From positions 372,001 to 436,000 of the forward strand of contig CBDAPN010000028.1 in assembly GCA_965198415.1 (NCBI GenBank): DNA of 64,000 nucleotides, in the 5' to 3' direction. The DNA comes from Endozoicomonas sp965198415 (GTDB lineage Bacteria > Pseudomonadota > Gammaproteobacteria > Pseudomonadales > Endozoicomonadaceae). Positions 1 to 10,200 of the stretch are shown piece by piece. The first letter of the stretch is position 1; the number at the start of each line of letters is the position of its first letter. The translations under genes were made by a program, and so were the position numbers. The notes under the pieces were generated by a model. The model saw only the letters and a program-made list of their open reading frames with translations. It was not told where the DNA came from and did not search any database.

Positions 1-1
1 C

Positions 2-1648
2 TACGATGGCATGCAACGTCTCACCGATGAGGTGCACACCACCAACCAAGGTGAAAAATTTCAAAAACGCTACCGTTACGACGGCAATAGTAACTTGCTG
101 GCTGAAGAAAGTCATAGCAACTGCGGCCCGGGTCAACGCCTGCAGTATTCGTACAATAATCTCGACCAGTTGGTTAATATCAAAGTAGGTGAGGTGATAA
201 AGCCAGTGCTGCACGATGCTAACGGGCACTTGACGCAAGATCATAACGGGACTCAATATGAATACGACGACGCAAGTTTTTTGTTGCGGGTACAGCCGAA
301 ACAACGGCCAGCAATCCGCTACGAATACTGGCCCAATGGCCTGCTGAGCCGCCGCAGTCGTGGCGATTCCCAAAGCCACTTCTACCCCGATAACGATAAA
401 AATATGCAAACGGTGTTTAAAGACGGCCAGTGGCGCTCGTTGGTACGCCATGGAAAAGGCATCGTCGGCAGACAAACCGAGCAGGGGTTGGATCAGTTTT
501 TTCAGGTCAATCAGAGCACTGGGGTGGTTCTGCAACAAGCCAAAGGTGAAACGCAGATGCACCTGCATCGCTACGATGCCTACGGCAAAGCGCTGCAGCG
601 CAACCCGACAGGCGACACCGATTTTACCTGGAATCAGGAGTTAGCAGAGCCTGAAACGGGGCTCACTTATTTACGACACCGGTTTCATCATCCCGAGCTG
701 AGGCGCTTTATTACCCGGGATAATATGCATATTGATAACCGCTACGCTTACGCCCGTGGCGATCCGGTCAATTACATCGACCCAACGGGGCACAACGCAC
801 TGGGTAAATACCTTATGGGTGGCAGCGTGTTAATAACTGGAATCATTGGGTTGCTGCTCGCTGTACCCTCAATGGGTACTTCACTGGGTGCTGTAATAGG
901 TTATTCGATTGTTAACTCAGCTACTGAGGCTTTGGTTTCCGTCGCCGAAGCAATAGCGCCAATTATTTCTTCCGCATTTACGGTACTGTCAGGCTCGTCG
1001 CTGATTGGCTCTCAAGCGGCACTTGATGCGGGCAATAAAGCAGCCGCGAGTGGTTTAAACTTTTTCGCTGCGGTTAGCGGTACTCTGGGAGCAATTACGT
1101 TATCCGCATTGGCACCATTGTTTCCGCAGATCGGTAAAAGTGTGTTTAAAATGGTCGCTTCGTTGAGTACTGGCAAGAACTTTTCTGATGCTTTTGCGGA
1201 TTTAGCCAGAGAAGGAGCAGATGCTGCTATTCAGGACGTATCCGGATTGTCTCCGCTTGAGTTTACAGCTGAGCTAGAAAGTGAAGAAGGCCCTTCCTTT
1301 AATGGATTTTATATGCATCCAACCAGAGGGTTTGAAGAGTCAAAAGAACTATTAAATACAAGAATGCTGAATGACTTCAATCAGCTTAATAAAAGGCAAA
1401 AATTTTGTATAAGCGTAGTCTGCGATTTTATTATTGATTATCCCGGATATTCCAAACAAGCGGTACGCTATAGTTTGAAAACGATACATTTCTCAGATTA
1501 CTTTTCACAGTCAGAGGCTACTCAATTACTACGTAGTGAATCTTTTGATTTCCCCAATATCGGACTCAGCGGACGATCGTTTCTTGATGAGGTAAATAAA
1601 TATTATGAAACTGAGGCACAGAATAGTCAGAAAGTTCTCTCTGAATAA
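2..1648 (+). CDS. RHS/YD-repeat protein, C-terminal part (RHS1, cut by window start)
   Basis: The reading frame is open from base 2, so the start lies upstream of the window. The visible 548 residues align with the C-terminal third of the neighbouring RHS2. They show YD-type repeats, then the RHS core ending in the sequence NRYAYARGDPVNYIDPTGH near residue 260. A tail of about 285 residues follows. It opens with a hydrophobic stretch (about residues 265-375, including GLLLAVPSMGTSLGAV) that could insert into a membrane. It ends in an AT-rich coded domain of about 90 residues (roughly 1348-1620) that is shared, at low identity, with RHS2 and RHS3. RHS proteins form a closed shell around a C-terminal effector domain; that this tail is an effector is inference. 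No candidate immunity gene follows. Confidence 0.9.
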   Translation, partial: YDGMQRLTDEVHTTNQGEKFQKRYRYDGNSNLLAEESHSNCGPGQRLQYSYNNLDQLVNIKVGEVIKPVLHDANGHLTQDHNGTQYEYDDASFLLRVQPKQRPAIRYEYWPNGLLSRRSRGDSQSHFYPDNDKNMQTVFKDGQWRSLVRHGKGIVGRQTEQGLDQFFQVNQSTGVVLQQAKGETQMHLHRYDAYGKALQRNPTGDTDFTWNQELAEPETGLTYLRHRFHHPELRRFITRDNMHIDNRYAYARGDPVNYIDPTGHNALGKYLMGGSVLITGIIGLLLAVPSMGTSLGAVIGYSIVNSATEALVSVAEAIAPIISSAFTVLSGSSLIGSQAALDAGNKAAASGLNFFAAVSGTLGAITLSALAPLFPQIGKSVFKMVASLSTGKNFSDAFADLAREGADAAIQDVSGLSPLEFTAELESEEGPSFNGFYMHPTRGFEESKELLNTRMLNDFNQLNKRQKFCISVVCDFIIDYPGYSKQAVRYSLKTIHFSDYFSQSEATQLLRSESFDFPNIGLSGRSFLDEVNKYYETEAQNSQKVLSE

Positions 1649-1703
1649 TTGAAATGCGTGTACTCAATTTAAACAGTTCCTACTAAGAAGCACTTTATAC
1701 GGT

Positions 1704-1723
1704 AGCGCTCCAGAAGGAGCGCT
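1704..1723 (+). terminator. Perfect 8-bp hairpin between RHS1 and RHS2
   Basis: AGCGCTCC and GGAGCGCT flank the tetraloop AGAA. Only a weak T stretch follows, so termination is uncertain. The best Shine-Dalgarno for the RHS2 ATG at 1730 (AAGGAG, 1714-1719) lies in the loop and right arm, so the hairpin could also hide that site. Confidence 0.5.
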
Positions 1724-1729
1724 TCGATT

Positions 1730-4700
1730 ATGAGGGTAGCAATTGGTTTACAGGGGTATATGGTGTCTAGTTTGTTGTATCAATGCAGGTTGATAGTCAT
1801 TGGACTGCTGCTCACTAACTACCAAGCCATTGCCGTCTACAAAGGCAGTCATGCCTACAACCACACAAAAGCACTCAAACTACAGGTCAATACCGCCACA
1901 GGAACACTCAGCGTTAACTACCCTCTGATTAAAGCCCAAGGGGTGCGTATGCCCCTGAAAGTGAACCTGACCTACAGCTTTAATGCCCGGGGTCGATTTG
2001 GCTTGCCCACTGGCTGGCAACTTGATTTGGATCATATTACCCAACACACCGCCGAAATCGGCGGCATGCAGTGGCTCATTGATGACTTATGGCACGATGA
2101 AACCGGCTTCGCTTCCGGGCTTAAGTATTACAATCAGCACGGCACCCGGTTTCGTGATGAAGGACAATCGACGCCTATTCCTGGCTATCCATATTTGAAC
2201 TATCGTCACGTCTCTCACCATAAAGACGGCAGCCGTCAATTTTTTTCTCAGCAGGGGTTGTTAATGTTGCAGGTTGACCGCTTTGGTAACCATGTGCATT
2301 TCAACTATGAAGAGCCGGTTGCCAACCTGGAGTCTGCGAAGCTGACCTGCATAAAAGACGATTATGGCAACGTTTACCGCTTCAGCTATGAACCCGGTAT
2401 CATGATTATTAACAGCCCCGATGACCGGGTTTATCGGGTCTACTTTAATGGGGAAGGGGTCACAAGCATCGAGAACCCATTGCGGCAAAGTTACAAAATT
2501 ACCTATTTTAACCAGTTTGGCAGAAATCTTGTTCGCACGTTGGACTCTCCCGAAGGGCTACTCACCGAGCTGAGCTACGGCAGCATTTTTTACACTGACG
2601 ACAGTGGTAAGAAGCAAATGCCGGTGGTGAATCGTTTTAAACAGTATGACCAAAGCGATCTGAAAACCCATCACGAAGCTTACTACAAGTTCAGCGACGG
2701 CAGTAACTATACCGGCTACCCCGTGTATTCACTATCAAATAAGGGCGATAGCCTGATCGACAGCAATGATCAGTCCTATAAATACAGTGTGGAAGTTACG
2801 CGCGTTAATGGTGAACAGCAGCATCAGCAGGTTTATGAATATAATTATCTTCATCTGCCGGTTGAAGTTCGTACCCTGCAACAAGGGCAGCCTTATCTGA
2901 AAACAATTTACAAGTACGCCATCTCACCATTTAAATACAGCCGCTCAACCAATTACGATAAACCCACCGAGGTGACCCGTTACGTCTGGAATGGCGCAAC
3001 CTATGTCCCTAGTGACAAAACCACCACCACCTACGACTGTTACGGCAACAAACTGAGTGAAACCCACTCAGCCTATGACCGTCAGCGCCAACAGTGGAAA
3101 GCGCTTGATGCCACGGTCAGCCGCTACTTCACCGACCACTACAGCCTGCTGGCCGAACAAACCCGGGTTGACCTGTTGGGGGGAAGAGCTATTCGCAAAA
3201 CCTATGCGCTCACTGCGGATGGCAAAACGCACCGCCATGAACGTTTAGCTTGGAAGCAGCCCCTGAAAGACTGGCAGGACTGGCAACAAACCGATCTAAC
3301 TCATGATGATAAAGGACGACCGCGCTCTTCTATCCGCCGCTGGCTAGTAAAAAAACAGCCGGGTATTCAGTCGGTAAGCCACCACACCCGTTATCAATTC
3401 GACCCAGCCACTGCCGAGTTGACCGTCACCCAAGTGAGTGACCAAGGTCGTGAGTACACAAGTGTTATGGATACACGCAATGCCAGACACATAAAAAGCA
3501 TAACCCCCAAAGGTGAGATCACCACCTACACTTACGATAACCTAAACCGCCCGCTCACTCTCACCGACCCGGCCGGTTATGTGACTCACCATAGTTACGA
3601 AACACACATTACCGACGGACAAAACACCGTCACCACGCAGAGCCCATTGGGTGATACAAAACGAACCATTTACGACGCGTCCAAGCGCTCCATTGGTCAG
3701 CAAGACCTGCATAAAGGACAGTGGCGCAACTTATCCAGCGTGTCTTACAACGCCTTTGGTAAAGTAGAAAGTAAAACCAATATTCTCGGCCTCACCACCA
3801 CCTTTGCCTATGATGAGCAGAGTCGAATCACCGACATCACCGACCCTTGGGGGAATGAGCACCGCATTCACTACAATGACTCCGCCATGACCACCACCAC
3901 CCTCATCAACGGGCGCCAGCACTTGGTGGTCAGTAAGGTACCCTGGGAGCGTAAACAGTCCAGCCGACAATATCCGGTAATCAACAACCCCCACGATCAG
4001 GCCTCGGAGTTTCTGGAAAGCATCGTGGTGCACGATGCCCATAATCAATCGATCCGCACGACGTCAGCTCTGGTTAACCTGCACAGCCACAAGAAGCGCG
4101 AAATGATCACTAATTTTATGCGCTACGATGCCAACCATAATCTGATCGCCTCAGACACCCATACCTGGGATGGCCTGTACGGCAATAAAACCCGGGAGTA
4201 CGATCTGCTGAACCAGCGCTACACTTGGCGTAAAAAACTGACAACACCAGACCATACCAGCAGCCACACAGGCTACCGATATCTATACGACGGTGATGGA
4301 TTAATAGAAAAGATAGAATCCCCGAAAACAACCGACAACAATCGCCTTTACACGCAGTATCGCTATGACAAAAATGGTCAAAAAGTCGAGAAAGTTCTGC
4401 AAGACGGTCATCGTATCAATTACGAGTACGACGCCAGAGGATTGCTGACTGAACAGTCGTGGAGCCGGAATCAGAAGCGCCACACCATCAGCCGGCAGTA
4501 CGATGCGGATCGACGGCTGGTTAAGTTAAGCGACAGTGATGGGAAAAGCATACAGTATCGCTATACGCCCAACGGGCACTTACTGGAGATGCGTTACCCA
4601 GCTGATCACTCAATCAGCTACACACTTGATGACTATGACCGCGTGATTATTCAGAAAGACGCCAGTCAGACCGAACAGCATTTTATTTACAATTTAAAAG

Positions 4701-6607
4701 ACAAAGGTCATTTATCCAGCCTCAAGGTCAATGGCAATCGTATCGACTTTCATTACGGTGAAGATGACAACGGACGGCGTGGAAAGCTGCTCAAGAGAGT
4801 CACCAGGGCAGAATCAACGGGCGTAACCCAAACCCATTTCCGCTATGGCGTTTTTGGGCAAATGGTGGAATCAACCAGCATCAACCCGGTCATGCAATAT
4901 GACGTAAGCTATAACTTTAAGCCCTCGGGAGAGCTATTAAAACAAGTGCAAACGCTGGCTAAAAAAGGGCAAATACCACAGCAGTATGCAACAGAGTATC
5001 GCTACGATGGCATGAAGCGTCTCACCGACGAGGTGCACACTACCAGCCAAGGTGAAAAATTCCAAAAACGCTACCGTTACGACGGCAATAACAATCTGTT
5101 GGCCGAAGAAGATCACAGCAACTGCGGCCCGGGCCAAAGCCTGCAGTATTCGTACAATAATCTGGATCAGTTGGTCAATATCAAAGTGGGGGAGGTACTA
5201 AAGCCGGTACTGCACGATACTAATGGGCAGCTGACGCAAGATCATAAAGCGACTCAATATGAGTATGACGACGCAGGGTTTTTATTGCAGGTACGGGGGC
5301 AACAACGGCCAGCAAGCCGCTACGAATACTGGCCAAACGGCCTGCTAAGTCGCCGCAGTTGTGGCGATTCCCAAAGCGCCTTCTACCCAGATCACCATGA
5401 AAATATACAAACAGTGTTTAAAGACGGCCAGTGGCGCGCGTTGGTTCGGCACGGAAAAGGCATTGTAGGCAGGCAAACCGTTCAGGGGATGGATCAGTTT
5501 TTCAAGGCCAATGAAAGCACCAGCGCCGTATTGCAACATGCCAAAGGCGAAACGCAGTTGCACCTGCACCGCTTCGATGCCTACGGCAAGCCGCTTGAGC
5601 ACAACCCAACCGTCGATACCGATTTTACCTGGAATCAGGAGTTAACAGAGCCAGAAACCGGACTCACTTACTTACGACACCGGTTTCATCACCCTGAGCT
5701 AAGGCGCTTTATCACCCGGGACAATAGGCCGATTGATAACCGCTATGCTTATGCCCACGGCGATCCGGTCAATTACATCGACCCGACAGGGCACAGTGCC
5801 CTGAACAAATACCTTGTCGGTTCGAGCATTGCTTTAGTTGGAGTTGTTGGTTTGTTGCTCGCTATACCTTCAATGGGTACTTCACTGGGTGCTCTAGCGG
5901 GTTATGAGTCCACTGCTGCAACTGCCGAGGCTGGGATGTCCATCGCCGAAATTGCAACCCCGGTGATATCATCCTCAACCGCTATGCTCTCAGGTGGGTC
6001 GCTCATTGGCTCTCAAGCCGCGCTTGATGCGGGCAACAAAGCAGCCGCTTATGGTTTAAATATTGTCGCTACGGTTACAGGTGCTATTGGGACAGCTACG
6101 TTGGTTGCTCTGGCGCCACTGTTTGAGCAATTCGGCACAAGTTTTTATAAACTGGTCGCTGCACTGAAAGCTGGCAAGAACATTCGTGAGGCCTTTGTCG
6201 GGTTAATGGAAGAAGCAAAAGTGTCTGCTGTCGAAAAAATAACCGGCACCTCTGCGCTCAATACGCCATCTGAGGCAGCAAGTGATGACGCTACCTCATT
6301 GCTTTTAAGCAAAAATATTGAGAAGGCAAAGAGTCTATTAGCTAAAAGAATGAGGGGTGATTTCAAAAAGTTAAAGCCGAAACAAAAAAAATGTATAGTC
6401 AATGTTTGCAAAATTTTATTTAAAAATCATGAAAATTTTGAAGGAGGTTTATGGTTTGGTTTGAGGATTATACAATTCGCAGACCACTTTACCGAGTCAG
6501 AGGTTACTCGATTACTTAAAAATAGCGACTCTTTTACTTTTCCCAGTTTAGGAATCAAGGGCGAATGGTTTGTAGGAATCGTCAATGCATACTTAAATAA
6601 TCTTTGA
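1730..6607 (+). CDS. Secreted RHS/YD-repeat protein (RHS2)
   Basis: A giant protein of 1,625 aa. The N-terminus has a Sec-type hydrophobic segment ending in A-I-A before VYKGSHAYNH. The entry module (NTATGTLSVNYPL ... FGLPTGWQLDLDHI) resembles the opening of SpvB/TcB-like YD shells. Dozens of YD repeats (YDxxGxL type) follow. The RHS core ends at DPTGHSAL near residue 1355, and a tail of about 270 residues carries a hydrophobic region and a terminal domain homologous to those of RHS1 and RHS3. The ATG at 1730 has AAGGAG 10 nt upstream. An ATG at 1760 aligns with the start of RHS3 and gives a normal 25-residue signal peptide, so it is a real alternative. No T6SS adaptor or PAAR domain is visible. 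Function (toxin, adhesin or host effector) is unknown. Confidence 0.92.
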   Translation: MRVAIGLQGYMVSSLLYQCRLIVIGLLLTNYQAIAVYKGSHAYNHTKALKLQVNTATGTLSVNYPLIKAQGVRMPLKVNLTYSFNARGRFGLPTGWQLDLDHITQHTAEIGGMQWLIDDLWHDETGFASGLKYYNQHGTRFRDEGQSTPIPGYPYLNYRHVSHHKDGSRQFFSQQGLLMLQVDRFGNHVHFNYEEPVANLESAKLTCIKDDYGNVYRFSYEPGIMIINSPDDRVYRVYFNGEGVTSIENPLRQSYKITYFNQFGRNLVRTLDSPEGLLTELSYGSIFYTDDSGKKQMPVVNRFKQYDQSDLKTHHEAYYKFSDGSNYTGYPVYSLSNKGDSLIDSNDQSYKYSVEVTRVNGEQQHQQVYEYNYLHLPVEVRTLQQGQPYLKTIYKYAISPFKYSRSTNYDKPTEVTRYVWNGATYVPSDKTTTTYDCYGNKLSETHSAYDRQRQQWKALDATVSRYFTDHYSLLAEQTRVDLLGGRAIRKTYALTADGKTHRHERLAWKQPLKDWQDWQQTDLTHDDKGRPRSSIRRWLVKKQPGIQSVSHHTRYQFDPATAELTVTQVSDQGREYTSVMDTRNARHIKSITPKGEITTYTYDNLNRPLTLTDPAGYVTHHSYETHITDGQNTVTTQSPLGDTKRTIYDASKRSIGQQDLHKGQWRNLSSVSYNAFGKVESKTNILGLTTTFAYDEQSRITDITDPWGNEHRIHYNDSAMTTTTLINGRQHLVVSKVPWERKQSSRQYPVINNPHDQASEFLESIVVHDAHNQSIRTTSALVNLHSHKKREMITNFMRYDANHNLIASDTHTWDGLYGNKTREYDLLNQRYTWRKKLTTPDHTSSHTGYRYLYDGDGLIEKIESPKTTDNNRLYTQYRYDKNGQKVEKVLQDGHRINYEYDARGLLTEQSWSRNQKRHTISRQYDADRRLVKLSDSDGKSIQYRYTPNGHLLEMRYPADHSISYTLDDYDRVIIQKDASQTEQHFIYNLKDKGHLSSLKVNGNRIDFHYGEDDNGRRGKLLKRVTRAESTGVTQTHFRYGVFGQMVESTSINPVMQYDVSYNFKPSGELLKQVQTLAKKGQIPQQYATEYRYDGMKRLTDEVHTTSQGEKFQKRYRYDGNNNLLAEEDHSNCGPGQSLQYSYNNLDQLVNIKVGEVLKPVLHDTNGQLTQDHKATQYEYDDAGFLLQVRGQQRPASRYEYWPNGLLSRRSCGDSQSAFYPDHHENIQTVFKDGQWRALVRHGKGIVGRQTVQGMDQFFKANESTSAVLQHAKGETQLHLHRFDAYGKPLEHNPTVDTDFTWNQELTEPETGLTYLRHRFHHPELRRFITRDNRPIDNRYAYAHGDPVNYIDPTGHSALNKYLVGSSIALVGVVGLLLAIPSMGTSLGALAGYESTAATAEAGMSIAEIATPVISSSTAMLSGGSLIGSQAALDAGNKAAAYGLNIVATVTGAIGTATLVALAPLFEQFGTSFYKLVAALKAGKNIREAFVGLMEEAKVSAVEKITGTSALNTPSEAASDDATSLLLSKNIEKAKSLLAKRMRGDFKKLKPKQKKCIVNVCKILFKNHENFEGGLWFGLRIIQFADHFTESEVTRLLKNSDSFTFPSLGIKGEWFVGIVNAYLNNL

Positions 6608-7003
6608 GGGTAGTTAAAGCACGCTCTCAATAATTGATAAACGCATACTCAATTTAATCCGTTATTATTAAGACTGAGATTATACGGCAGCATGCCAATG
6701 GAAATCCCGTTTATTAAAGCGGCACAAATTTTAGCGTAAATGATCTGGTTTATTTTTATCTAAGGAGCGTAAAACCCAGTATTTATAGTGCGGGGGTGTG
6801 AGCGACAAGCCCGATAGGTATAGTGGTTGTTGAGCACGAAATCCTGTCTGAATCGGCGACTTTAACGGTGTCTAAATTTTCTCTCGCCTTGTTGTGGAAT
6901 CGCTCATAAGGTGGGAGCTATTCTCGAACAGGTCATGAATCAGATGCGTTGATCTCGTATATTTTTCGGGAGAGCTTTGCTGATACTCCATCCGTTTTTT
7001 CCT
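6608..7003. other. Long intergenic region between RHS2 and RHS3
   Basis: The first ~90 bases resemble the 3' flank of RHS1 (shared words include ACTCAATTTAA and TTATACGG). The next ~540 bases have no counterpart between RHS1 and RHS2. They contain the decayed IS1-like fragment annotated separately and otherwise no convincing gene. The last ~20 bases before RHS3 (ATTGGTTTACAGG) again match the RHS2 5' flank. The pattern suggests an insertion into a duplicated spacer. Confidence 0.6.
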
Positions 7004-7234
7004 ATGGCAGTCATTAAAGTTGTATGTGTTCACTGTGATACCACAGACGGGGTTGTGAAAAATGGCAAAGCACCCTCAGGTATTACAGGCAGATGCTTGT
7101 CCTATGACTCTATCCACAAGCAACGTTTGCCGACTCTCCCAAATAGAAACGGTGTCAAGAGGCTATACGTAAACGTGAGTAATCAGACTACTACTTTGTT
7201 TCATAATGTGAAAAACACTTCTAAAGTGTACTAA
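7004..7234 (+). pseudogene. Decayed IS1-type transposase N-terminus (InsA-like zinc ribbon)
   Basis: The ATG at 7004 encodes MAVIKVVCVHCDTTDGVVKN, followed by GKAPSGITGR. This resembles the start of IS1-family InsA proteins, which open with a CxxC zinc ribbon followed by a K-x-G-x-x-x-SG segment. Only the first Cys pair (CVHC) is present. The expected second pair and the helix-turn-helix are missing, because the frame runs into unrelated sequence and stops at 7234. No InsB (DDE) domain or clear terminal inverted repeats were found. I read it as a remnant of an insertion sequence. The assignment rests on a short stretch and is moderately sure. Confidence 0.5.
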
Positions 7235-7259
7235 GCCAATTATTGGTTTACAGGTTTAT

Positions 7260-10200
7260 ATGATGCCAAAGATATTGTATCAATGCCGACTGATATTCAT
7301 CGGGCTACTCCTCGTTACCCACCAAGCCATGGCCGTATACAAAGGCAGTCAAGCCTATAACCACACGAAAGCACTCAAGTTGCAGGTAAATACCGCTACA
7401 GGAACGTTCAGCCTTAACTACTCATTGGTTGAAGCGCAGGGTGTGCGTACGCCCCTGAAAGTGAACCTAATCTACAGTTTTAATGCCCCTGGCATGTTTG
7501 GCCTGCCTACTGGCTGGCAGCTGGACTTGGATCATATTACGCAAAAAACCGCCGAACTCGGCGGTATGCAGTGGCTCATTGATGATTTATGGCATGATGA
7601 AACTGGCTTCTCTTCCGGTCTTAAATATTACAATCAGCATGGCAGCCACTTTCAAGATAAAGGACAAGAGTTGCCTATTCCTGATTTTCCAAACCTGAAT
7701 TACCGCCACGTATCTCATCATAAAGACGGCAGTCGTCAATTTTTTTCCCAGCAGGGACTGTTAATGCTGCAGATTGACCGATTTGGTAATCATGTGCGAT
7801 TCAATTATGAAGAGCCGGTTGCCAATCTTAATTCTGCCAGGCTGGTCAGCATAAAAGACGATTATGGCAATGTTTATCGCTTCAATTATGAGCCGGGTAC
7901 CATGATTATTAACACCCCCGATAACCGCACTCATCGGGTCGACTTTGATAGAGAAGGGGTTATAAGAATTGAGAACCCGTTAAAGCAGAGCTATAAAATT
8001 ACCTACGTCAATACGTTCGGCAACAACCTGATTCGCACCGTGGAAACTCCGCAAGGGTTGTTAACTGAGTTAAGCTATGGAGGCATATTTTATACTGACG
8101 ACAGTGGTAAAAAGGAAATGCCGGTGGTGAACCGCTTCAAGCAGGTTGACCAGGTGGATTTGAAAACCCATCACGAAGTCTATTACAGGTTCGGCAATGG
8201 GAATAACTATACGGGTTACCCTATATACACTTTATCGAGCCGGGGTGACAGCCTGATCGACAGCAATGATCAGTCCTACAAATACAGCGTGGAAGTAACA
8301 CACGTTAATGGTGAACAGCAGCGGCAACAGGTGTATGAATACAATTATTTGCATTTGCCGGTTGAAGTCCGCACCCTACGGCAGGGGCGGCCTTATCTGA
8401 AAACTAGCTACGAGTATGCCATCTCACCGTTTAAATACAGTCGCTCAACCAATTACGATAAACCCAACGAAGTCATCCGTTACGTCTGGAATGGCACAGT
8501 CTATGTACCTAGCGACAAAACCACCACCACCTACGACCGCTACGGCAACAAACTGAGCGAAACTAATTCATCTTATGACCGTCAGCGCCAACAGTGGAAA
8601 GCGCTGGATGCCACGGTCAGCCGCTACTTCACCGACCATTACAGCCTGTTGGCCGAACACACCCGGATCGACTTTTTGGGGGGCAGAGCCATTCGCAAAA
8701 GTTATGCGCTGGCTGCGGATGGCAAAACCCACAGTCACGAGCGCCTTGCTTGGAAACAGCCACTGAAAGGCTGGCAAGACTGGCAGCAAACTGACTTAAC
8801 CCATGATGATAAAGGACGACAACGCTCCGCTACCCGCCGCTGGTTGATAAAAAACCGGCCGGGGATTCAGTCGGTAAGCCACCACACCCGCTACCATTTC
8901 GACCCGGCCACTGCCGAGCTGACCATCACCAAAGTGAGCGATCAAGGCCGTGAGCATGCAACGGTTGTGGACACACGTAACGCAAGACAACTGAAAACCA
9001 TAACCCCCAAAGGCGAAGTCACCACTTACGGCTATGATGCTTTGAACCGTATGCTCACTCACACCAACCCAGCGGGCTATGTCACCCACAGCACCTATGA
9101 GGCATTCAGTACCGACGGACAAAACACCATCACCGTACAAAGCCCGCTGGGAAATACACGACGGACAGTTTACGACGCCTCCAAGCGTTCTATTAGCCAA
9201 CAGGATCAGCATAAAGGGAAGTGGCGCACCTTATCCAGCCAGTCCTACGACGCCTTTGGCAAAGTGGAAAGTAAAACCAATATACTTGGCCTCGTTACCA
9301 CCTTTGCCTATGATGAGCAAGGGCGGCACATCAGTACCACCGACCCCTGGGGCAATGAGCAGCGCATTGACTATAATGACCCCGACATGATCACCACCAT
9401 CACCATCAATGGTCGCAAGCAGCAGGTGGTCAGTAAGGTGCCCTGGGAGCGCAAACACATTAGTCGACATTACCCGGTGACCAACAACCCCCACGATCAG
9501 GCCACGGAGTTTCTGGAAAACATCGTGGTACACGACGCCGGTAAACAAAGGATTAATGTTACTTCAGCACTGGTAGACCTGCACACCCAAAAAAAACGCA
9601 ACATGATCACCAACCACCTGCGCTATGATGCCAGGCACAACCTAATCACCTCAGATACCTACACCTGGGACGGCCTGCACGGCCACAAAACCCGTGAGTA
9701 CGATCTGCTAAACAACTTCTATACTTGCCACAAGACGCTAAAAACAGCAGAAACCACCAGCAACCACAACGATTACCGCTACCTCTACGACAGTGATGGC
9801 TTACTGATTCAGGTGGCATCCCCAGCAACAACTGATGGCAATCGTCTTTATTTGCAACACCGCTATGACAAAAATGGCCAGGAAATAGAGCAAACTCTGC
9901 AAGATGGTCATCGTATCCATTATCAATACGACAACCGAGGTTTACTGACTGAACAGTCCTGGAGTCGAAATCAAAAACGCCATACCGTCAGTCGTCAATA
10001 CGATGCGGATGGCCGGTTAGTAAAGTTAAGCGATAGCGACGGGCAAACTATGCACTATCGCTATACGCTAAATGGGCGCCTGCTCTCCATGCGTTACCCC
10101 GATGAACGCTCAATCAGCTACACCCTCGACGACTACGATCGCATCATTACGCAAAAAGATGCCAACCAGACTGAACAGCATTTTATTTACAATCCAGAAG

